NCBI RefSeq assembly: GCF_008079445.1
Contig: NZ_VRYH01000001.1
Location: forward strand, 124,001 to 188,000
Length of the DNA stretch: 64,000 nt
Source: Aidingimonas lacisalsi
GTDB taxonomy: Bacteria > Pseudomonadota > Gammaproteobacteria > Pseudomonadales > Halomonadaceae
Direction of reading: 5' to 3'
Of the stretch, positions 58,814-64,000 are shown one piece after another (position 1 is the stretch's first letter; every line of letters begins with the position of its first letter). A model generated the notes under the pieces. The model searched no databases and was not told the DNA's origin. It saw only the letters and a list, made by a program, of their open reading frames with translations. The translations under genes and the position numbers were made by a program.

Positions 58814-59125
58814 AGATCTCTCTCCTTCGCTCTACGCCCCTTGGGTCCAAGGGGCTTCCGATGGTTTGTAAGCTACCATAATATTAGTTTCCTAACAAAA
58901 TAGTTGGCTTATATACCGGGCATAGTCAGTATTTATCACCATGGAAAACACATAGAACGAAATTATCTCTGGCCAAAGCGAAGATACGCGCGATGCCAGG
59001 CGCCCTGCACCAGAGAAGGAGCACGGATGCTTTGGTCAGATCCGGTAGTGGAATAGTCAGTCAGTGAGATGGGTCTTGCAGCAGGAGCGTGGGCAGTGAC
59101 CAGATTCATGGCCAAGCCATTCCAG
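58814..59125. other. Gene-free stretch with a leader hairpin
   Basis: 312 bases without a gene. 58814-58860 is the 5' leader of the PPC-like gene and contains GCCCCTTG/CAAGGGGC (58836-58855), an 8-bp stem with a 4-base loop. 58870-58920 is AT-rich with TTAG-TTTC-CTAA (58885-58896), a possible promoter or operator. From 58920 to 59125 I see no gene or clear signal. Confidence 0.6.
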
Positions 59126-60019
59126 CTATGTCATCGGTGCCCCGGCATTCATCAACAACGCCGCGGCGAACAACACCAGTGCCATCACGACGCCTTCGCC
59201 AGCGATGCTCAGGCGCAAGTGCCGACGGGCGTGACGTTCGCCCCGGGCGAGGGCAGGCACCAGGCGCCAACGGTTGAGCCCACCCAGTGCCAGCAGCAGC
59301 GCGACCAGGGCCAATTTGAGTGACAGTACCTGGCCGTATGCCGAGAGCCAGAGCGCAGAGACTCGACCGCCCAGCAGCCAGGCAGCGAGGACGCCACCGG
59401 CGATGAGCAACACCGCGATCATGCCCGCGCCGAGGTAGCTGAAACGCTGCAACTGACGCGCCGGTAACGACCCCTGCGGGGCACGCAGCAGACGATACAA
59501 CGGTAGCAGGGCCGCCAGCCAGAATGCCGCCATGGCCAGGTGAGCGATCAGCAGTCCGCTAAGCATGGGCTTGCCACGCGTATGTCCCACCAATGCAAAA
59601 GCCACCAGCACCAGAACGATACCCAGGCTGCCGACGACATGGCGCAGGAGGGGAAGCCGACCCCCGATCAAGGCTACCTGCAGCAATAGCAGGCCGACCA
59701 CCGCCAGACACAGCCGCTCACCTTGAGCGCTGTGCAGCACGATCCACAACAGCGTCGAGTCGTATGCCGCTGATAGCGAACCACCGCCAAGATAGGCTGC
59801 ATGCAGCGGGCAGAGTAACAAGGCCAGCCCTATCCCCATCCAGGCTGCAACCTGGCTGACTCTCACCAATCGTTCCTGCTGAACGACCGGCAACGCAGGA
59901 AAGGCGGCGCGAAACAGTACCCCACCCACTGCCATGAGAACGGCGGCGTAAAAACCGACCGTAGCCAGTTCACGGGCAACCACCCAGACATCCCAACCGT
60001 TCAGCAGCGTGTCGATCAT
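59126..60019 (-). CDS. copD: Copper resistance protein CopD family
   Basis: The 297-residue inner-membrane protein has about eight helices and the CopD marks: an early RELATVGFYAAVLMAVGG, ALVGHTRGKPMLSGLLIAHLAMAAFWLAAL (key phrase GHTRG...HLAMAAFW) and a final helix. CopD works with CopC in copper transport across the inner membrane. It starts 3 bases after the copC stop. Confidence 0.88.
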   Translation of the reverse strand: MIDTLLNGWDVWVVARELATVGFYAAVLMAVGGVLFRAAFPALPVVQQERLVRVSQVAAWMGIGLALLLCPLHAAYLGGGSLSAAYDSTLLWIVLHSAQGERLCLAVVGLLLLQVALIGGRLPLLRHVVGSLGIVLVLVAFALVGHTRGKPMLSGLLIAHLAMAAFWLAALLPLYRLLRAPQGSLPARQLQRFSYLGAGMIAVLLIAGGVLAAWLLGGRVSALWLSAYGQVLSLKLALVALLLALGGLNRWRLVPALARGERHARRHLRLSIAGEGVVMALVLFAAALLMNAGAPMT

Positions 60020-60022
60020 CTT

Positions 60023-60418
60023 CTAGTCGTCGATCGTGAAGCCAAAGTCGCCCGACATGCTATGGCCATCGTCGGTAAGCCCCCGCCACTCGACCCGGTA
60101 CTTGCCCGGCGCAAGGGGGGCGACCGGCACACCTTCGTGCTGCTCGGCCATTGCGCCGATCGTGTCCTCGTTCAACTCGACCGTCCCTCGGGGATCGGTA
60201 ACCTCGAACCGGGTCATCCGTAGTGGCGAGTCGAACTCGACCGCGATGCGTTCCGGCGGCTCCTGCAGCACATCGCCATCGGCCGGGTGCGTCGCGATGA
60301 CATGCGTATGCGACCACGCCAGGGAACTGACGGTCACCAAGCCGACCGTCGCAGCCAAGCGCCAACACCTTCTTATACGGCCGGCTTGTTTGCCGGCTGT
60401 GCAATCAATGATCGTCAT
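60023..60418 (-). CDS. copC: Copper resistance protein CopC
   Basis: The 131-residue periplasmic copper-binding protein has a signal peptide (about 1-35, ending SLAWS), a mature start with HTHVIATHPADG supplying His ligands, and a C-terminal LTDDGHSMSGDFGF with the other conserved Asp/His. Copper(II) binding at this site is known for CopC. The ATG at 60418 overlaps the upstream peptidase stop by 4 bases. Confidence 0.9.
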   Translation of the reverse strand: MTIIDCTAGKQAGRIRRCWRLAATVGLVTVSSLAWSHTHVIATHPADGDVLQEPPERIAVEFDSPLRMTRFEVTDPRGTVELNEDTIGAMAEQHEGVPVAPLAPGKYRVEWRGLTDDGHSMSGDFGFTIDD

Positions 60419-61680
60419 GTGTCCCCTTCATCATGTTGCTCGTTCTCGGGTTTATCCGAGCCCTGATGCGTCAGCGGGCCGGCCTGGTCGAGACGTGGAT
60501 GGTTGTCGAGAAACTCCCGGTGGAGATCCGATAAGCCATCCAGCGTCTGAAGGGCCCGTGTCAGGGCATGGATCGCAGCCAGGACATCCTGGGTGTTACC
60601 GGTTTCCGAGATGGTATGCATGTTGCGGATCGGAAAGCCGATGGAGGTAGCGGCGCAGTCCACTGCAGCCAACACACCGGCCATGCCGTCGGTACCGGTA
60701 TCGATCCCGACGATATCGCGCTGCATGGGAATCGCGTGCTCTCTGGCCGTGGTTTCGATAACGCGATTGAGTTGTTCGCTGGCAATGGAGCCGACCGACA
60801 TTGTGAAGCCCTTGCCCATTTCCAGCGCTTGCATGCGCTGATCACCGATGCCCGGGGCCGCCACGTAGTCGTGATTCACATCCACGCCGATGAGCACATC
60901 CGGCTCGAGTTCGCCGGCCAGCACCCGGCTACCGAAACGGCCGATCTCTTCGTAGCTGGCAATGGCGAACAGCACACGCACCTGCTTGGTACCGCCCGCT
61001 TCGGCAATCAGACGCGCGATCTCGGCGGTCACGAAACACCCCAGTCCGTTATCGAGGTAGGCGCCGTAGAACGTATCGGGGCTGAAGCCGGGACGGATGG
61101 GGCGGTCGAGCAGGATGGAGTCCCCGGGGCGCACCCCGAGATTCTTGACCTGCTGCTTCTTGTTTTCGCCATGGATCTGCAGATCCAGATAGATCTGCTC
61201 CTTCTTGATCCCCTTGTCGCCCGTCCGCACCGACGGGTCGGAAAAATGGATGGCGCCCAGCGCCTCGACCGTGCCGCCCTGGATCACGCGGTAGCTACCG
61301 GGGTTCTCAGGGTCCTCGCTGAACAGCTTGACCTCGTGACCGATCAGCACGGTGGGCAGGAAGGAGTCGGTATTGATCCAGATCTTGCCGTCCTCGCCGA
61401 TGGAACGCACCTGCATGCGGATCTTGTCGGCATGGCCGATGATCATCACCTTGAACATGTCATCATGGCCCGGATGCGTGTCCAGCACGACACCGGCATG
61501 GCCCTTGAACTGATGCACGTGCCAGTCCTTGGGGGCGAAGCTCTCGAAATGTGGCTTGAGCACACCGTAGGTCATGGCGCCCTCCAGCCCCACCGGACTC
61601 GGGGCATCCAGAATGCGGCGCATCAGAGAGAATTGCTGTTCCGGCATCGGCTGGGTCCAGGGGTGATTCGCGTCGCTCAT
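60415..61680 (-). CDS. M42-family metallo-aminopeptidase
   Basis: The 421-residue protein has the M42 pattern of two-metal peptidases: IGHADKIRMQV (His and Asp), GAYLDNGLGCFV (bridging Asp), IASYEEIGRFGS (catalytic Glu pair), GVDVNHD and MHTISETGNTQDVL (final His). M42 enzymes such as TET peptidases form large hollow oligomers and cut short peptides. It overlaps copC by 4 bases, an unusual partnership. AGAGGGAG lies 5 bases before the ATG at 61680. Confidence 0.88.
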   Translation of the reverse strand: MSDANHPWTQPMPEQQFSLMRRILDAPSPVGLEGAMTYGVLKPHFESFAPKDWHVHQFKGHAGVVLDTHPGHDDMFKVMIIGHADKIRMQVRSIGEDGKIWINTDSFLPTVLIGHEVKLFSEDPENPGSYRVIQGGTVEALGAIHFSDPSVRTGDKGIKKEQIYLDLQIHGENKKQQVKNLGVRPGDSILLDRPIRPGFSPDTFYGAYLDNGLGCFVTAEIARLIAEAGGTKQVRVLFAIASYEEIGRFGSRVLAGELEPDVLIGVDVNHDYVAAPGIGDQRMQALEMGKGFTMSVGSIASEQLNRVIETTAREHAIPMQRDIVGIDTGTDGMAGVLAAVDCAATSIGFPIRNMHTISETGNTQDVLAAIHALTRALQTLDGLSDLHREFLDNHPRLDQAGPLTHQGSDKPENEQHDEGDT

Positions 61681-61751
61681 GTCGCTCCCTCTTTATGGCA
61701 TCAGAATGGATACTCCCAGTCTGCCAGATTTTGCGACTGACGGCTTGCCGA

Positions 61752-62099
61752 CTACCGTGCCTGCAACGCTCGATGGTACTCGGTGCGGTAGGCGTCGTCA
61801 TGCTGTGCCGGGTCGGACGGAAAGCGTCCCAGTTCGACGGCAAGATCGAAGAACCCTTGGGCTGGCAGGGGGTCTCGGCGGCTGATCACCAGGGTCGCGA
61901 TGAAAGGTCGCTCCTGGGCGGCATCCTCGCGCATCAGGGTCTCCAATGCCTGGGCAACACGCTGAATGGTACGCGGCGGCTGTAGACCCAGCGCTTCGGC
62001 GAGTTGTTGGTAAGTCATCGGCAACGCCGCCTCGGGCGCTGTCTCGAGAATCCGCCGCGCGCGGGTCGCCAGGGAAGTCTCGGAGTCATACGCCGGCAT
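61752..62099 (-). CDS. Small protein with winged-helix-like N-terminal part
   Basis: The 115-residue product starts MPAYDSETSLATRARRILE, continues with a helix-turn-helix-like stretch (MTYQQLAEALGLQPPRTIQRVAQALETLM, key phrase LAEALGLQPPRTIQRVAQAL), then a beta-like RPFIATLVISRRDPLPAQGFF. This looks like a small conserved helical/winged protein, possibly DNA-binding, but no family is recognised. AAGGAG lies 7 bases upstream of the ATG. It is 71 bases before the M42 gene and could share its promoter. Confidence 0.72.
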   Translation of the reverse strand: MPAYDSETSLATRARRILETAPEAALPMTYQQLAEALGLQPPRTIQRVAQALETLMREDAAQERPFIATLVISRRDPLPAQGFFDLAVELGRFPSDPAQHDDAYRTEYHRALQAR

Positions 62100-62187
62100 C
62101 GGTTCGCTCCTTTTACGCCATCGAGCCACCAGTAACGTGCTTGGAGTGAGTAGCATGTCGGTGACTCGTGACTACACCTCTGGCTTA

Positions 62188-62814
62188 TCAGTGCGATTGA
62201 CGCAATGCGTCATTGAGTTTTCCCACTTGATAGATGTCATACATGTATATATCAAGTCTATAAACGATATGCGTCACCACTATCAAGGCATAGATCAAAA
62301 GCATTAAGACGAGTTCATCATTGAGCCACACGAGATAATCCACCGGGACTTCATAACCTACAGTGTAAACACTCAATCCGCCTAAAAAAATCACCAAGAA
62401 ACAATTAATCACAATTACCGCAAGCATGACTCCTCTAAGATCCTTTGAAGGAGGATCGGTCTTCCAATAAGGCATGTGCATAATACTTACCTTATCGCCA
62501 CAAACAATCTTATGCTTTCGACGTAACAGTGATTCTACGTTGATTTCTTCCTTACCCTCCACAAAGGCAGCCAGCGCAATTCTATGGTCAAAGTTACCGC
62601 CAAAAATTCGTTCTACCGACTGAATGAAGTTCGATGCATCGCCCGTTTCTTCATACTGCCTCGCCTTGAGACACAATTCCTTGTACTCTTGGCTCTTGGC
62701 AGTTCGCCTCTTGTCATAGTCTCCGAAATTTTGATTATAGTGAGCCTGATACACTTGATAGATGGATATCGTAATTCCGGCATAAATCATCAAAAAAATA
62801 AAATAATCAAACAC
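62188..62814 (-). CDS. AT-rich orphan membrane protein, unknown function
   Basis: The 208-residue product starts from a GTG at 62814, with AGGGTGAG upstream. It has an N-terminal hydrophobic helix (about 4-22), a soluble charged middle (about 25-125), and two further helices (about 128-150 and 162-187), then a polar tail. The codon use and base composition are clearly more AT-rich than the neighbours, which suggests recent arrival by transfer. No family is recognised. Two palindromes (62835-62866) lie directly upstream. Confidence 0.7.
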   Translation of the reverse strand: MFDYFIFLMIYAGITISIYQVYQAHYNQNFGDYDKRRTAKSQEYKELCLKARQYEETGDASNFIQSVERIFGGNFDHRIALAAFVEGKEEINVESLLRRKHKIVCGDKVSIMHMPYWKTDPPSKDLRGVMLAVIVINCFLVIFLGGLSVYTVGYEVPVDYLVWLNDELVLMLLIYALIVVTHIVYRLDIYMYDIYQVGKLNDALRQSH

Positions 62815-62834
62815 GCCAACTCACCCTGCTGACT

Positions 62835-62866
62835 TTGACAGACCGTCAACGATCAAGCACTTGATC
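62835..62866 (-). promoter_or_regulatory. Two inverted repeats upstream of the orphan membrane gene
   Basis: TTGAC/GTCAA (62835-62839 and 62845-62849) and GATCAAG/CTTGATC (62851-62857 and 62860-62866) lie 21 to 52 bases before the GTG start. A regulator may bind here; none is encoded in the immediate neighbourhood except possibly the small protein at 61752. Read directly; function inferred. Confidence 0.45.
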
Positions 62867-62927
62867 ATCGATATAGTGCACCGATAGTGCTCCCCTGTAT
62901 TGCCAAAATCAACCATCACTACACCAA

Positions 62928-62946
62928 GTGCGGTCTTTTACCGCAC
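62928..62946 (-). other. Hairpin after the dipeptidase gene
   Basis: GTGCGGT (62928-62934), loop CTTTT and ACCGCAC (62940-62946) form a perfect 7-bp hairpin 33 bases after the dipeptidase stop on the minus strand. No T run follows on that strand, so its role in ending transcription is uncertain. Confidence 0.4.
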
Positions 62947-62979
62947 CTAAGTTTGTTATCTCAAAAATTGGCGAGCAAT

Positions 62980-63753
62980 CTACAATTGCCGCCGCCAACG
63001 GTTTTCGATGGTCTCGGGTTCGGACGGGCCATAGAGGGCGCGGTCATGCCCCCCGTAGCTCGCCCATAGCTGATCGCCGTAATCGAAATGCCACCACTCG
63101 CTGGGCAGATTGGTGAAACCTTCGGCGTGCATGGCGTGATAAAGCAAACGCCGGCGATCGCGTGCCTGTCGCTGGCGTGCATCGAGCGTCGTGAGGGTCT
63201 CGAAATAATCGGCGTGGGAGGCGGGTATCGCTTCGTCGAAAGCGGTCCCCATATCGAGCATCAGGCCATCGGCGTCACATAACGTCACGTCCACGGCACC
63301 GCCGGTGAGGTGGGGGCTGGGCGCCAGGGGGTCACGACTGGGCAACGACACGAATTCCCGGGTACGCCGCATCAGTTCCTGTTCATCGAGTTCGTCGTGC
63401 TTGGACTGAATCGTCGAGTAGAGCGTATCGAAGAGGTATTGCTGAACCCGCCAGGGCCGCCAGCCATCCAGCACGACCAGGCCCAGCCTCGGTGGCAAGG
63501 CGCGAGCGGCATGTAGCAGCCGCCGGTAGACCCCCTCACGCAGATAGCATTCCGCCACCGCACCCGGCAGACCCTCGCGAGCGTAGATGGGAAAGACCTT
63601 GACCGGCTCAGGGGCGAGACTGACCGGCACCAGCGGTTCGTCGCTGGCGTCAATCGGGATGTGGGAAACCACCGACCAGTCCGGGTGCGCCCGGGAAGGA
63701 ATGGCCGGGCGGGTCGACGAGGCGGCGTTCTTGCTGTCGCTATGGTCCGTCAT
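62980..63753 (-). CDS. D-alanyl-D-alanine dipeptidase (VanX/DdpX family, M15)
   Basis: The 257-residue protein has the VanX zinc and catalytic motifs SPHLTGGAVDVTLCD (His-x6-Asp) and EWWHFDYGDQLW (Glu and His). VanX/DdpX enzymes split D-Ala-D-Ala. No signal peptide is seen, so it is likely cytoplasmic and acts on an imported dipeptide. It follows a TRAP large permease gene by 23 bases, which suggests a D-peptide or related uptake operon rather than vancomycin resistance. TGGAG lies 8 bases before the ATG. Confidence 0.88.
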   Translation of the reverse strand: MTDHSDSKNAASSTRPAIPSRAHPDWSVVSHIPIDASDEPLVPVSLAPEPVKVFPIYAREGLPGAVAECYLREGVYRRLLHAARALPPRLGLVVLDGWRPWRVQQYLFDTLYSTIQSKHDELDEQELMRRTREFVSLPSRDPLAPSPHLTGGAVDVTLCDADGLMLDMGTAFDEAIPASHADYFETLTTLDARQRQARDRRRLLYHAMHAEGFTNLPSEWWHFDYGDQLWASYGGHDRALYGPSEPETIENRWRRQL

Positions 63754-63776
63754 GTCACGACTCCATCTCTGTTTTG

Positions 63777-64000
63777 CTATCCGAGGACGCCTGGTAACCA
63801 GAGTGTCAGTGGCGGGAAGACGATCAGCAGTACCAGCACCAGCAGTGCCGTGAGCACGAAAGGCCAGATCGTGCGGAACAGAGAAACGATTTCCAGCCGA
63901 CTGACAGCCGCCGCCACGAAGACACAGGCCCCCATGGGCGGCGTGATCAAGGCGATAGTAATGTTCAACGTGATGATGATCCCCAGGTGAACCGGATCGA
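63777..64000 (-). CDS. TRAP transporter large permease (DctM type), C-terminal part
   Basis: The reading frame is open to the right edge and ends at 63777, so only about the last 74 residues are seen. They read DPVHLGIIITLNITIALITP, then PMGACVFVAAAVSRLE, and end PPLTLWLPGVLG, the DctM C-terminus. The same region of the complete DctM at 17106-18383 is similar. The rest of the transporter and its substrate protein must lie beyond 64000. Confidence 0.88.
   Translation of the reverse strand, partial: DPVHLGIIITLNITIALITPPMGACVFVAAAVSRLEIVSLFRTIWPFVLTALLVLVLLIVFPPLTLWLPGVLG

Noticed and set aside
60568-61740. 390-codon frame antisense to the M42 peptidase
   Set aside because: Although long, it has a His/Asp/Gly-rich composition from reverse reading and no domain; M42 motifs are clear on the minus strand.
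62980-63753. Vancomycin resistance
   Set aside because: A VanX-type gene alone, without vanH and vanA-like ligase genes, and in a Gram-negative setting, fits D-dipeptide use and not glycopeptide resistance.

Overview
The window looks like chromosomal DNA from a GC-rich, salt-adapted gammaproteobacterium, most likely a Halomonadaceae member (Halomonas or a near relative). The basis is the high GC, the very acidic exported proteins, the number of TRAP and ABC uptake systems, and gene families typical of that group. This is inference from gene content; there is no rRNA or other marker gene here.

Layout. (1) 1-11970: a complete type I-E CRISPR-Cas locus. An array with 33 full identical repeats runs off the left edge. 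An AT-rich leader separates it from a leftward operon cas3-cse1-cse2-cas7e-cas5e-cas6e-cas1-cas2. A WYL-domain regulator of the BrxR/CapW type is transcribed divergently from cas3. (2) 12062-13751: a secreted glycerophosphodiester phosphodiesterase and an unrecognised exported protein. (3) 13831-19433: a catabolic island. A 2-hydroxyacid dehydrogenase, a GntR-family repressor and a DapA-family aldolase go leftward, and a TRAP transporter (DctQ-DctM-DctP types) goes rightward from a shared control region with a perfect palindrome. (4) 19652-22521: a Zur-box-controlled zinc importer, znuCBA, preceded by a 49-residue His-rich membrane microprotein. (5) 22652-28194: a Tat-exported SMP-30-like protein, then an ABC ATPase / FtsX-like permease / AttH-like lipocalin operon. 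(6) 28230-35084: ferric-siderophore uptake (FhuF-like reductase, FecE/FecD/FecC/FecB types, TonB-dependent receptor) around a Fur-box-like inverted repeat. (7) 35259-40216: an XRE regulator facing an operon of AGCS symporter, aspA and type I asparaginase, which would convert asparagine to aspartate and then fumarate. (8) 40229-49922: mixed housekeeping genes (glyoxalase I, GMC dehydrogenase with its small subunit, RHH protein, NlpC/P60 lipoprotein, EamA exporter, D,D-carboxypeptidase with a SPOR domain, FMN reductase, PPC-like lipoprotein, RmuC). (9) 50112-58329: a branched-chain-amino-acid-type ABC importer split by an AraC regulator and continuing into three enzyme-like genes: a PEP-hydrolase-like TIM barrel, an SRPBCC protein and a Tm-1-like ATP-binding protein. 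(10) 58403-64000: a second PPC-like protein, CopC/CopD coupled to an M42 peptidase, a small helical protein, an AT-rich orphan membrane protein with palindromic upstream DNA, a VanX-type dipeptidase, and the end of a second TRAP large permease cut by the right edge.

The least-described parts are the WYL regulator tied to a type I-E locus, the Zur-linked microprotein, the AT-rich orphan gene, and above all the Liv-transporter/Tm-1/PEP-hydrolase/SRPBCC operon. That operon has the shape of a complete uptake-and-processing pathway for an unknown compound. No tRNA, rRNA, insertion sequence or prophage was found.
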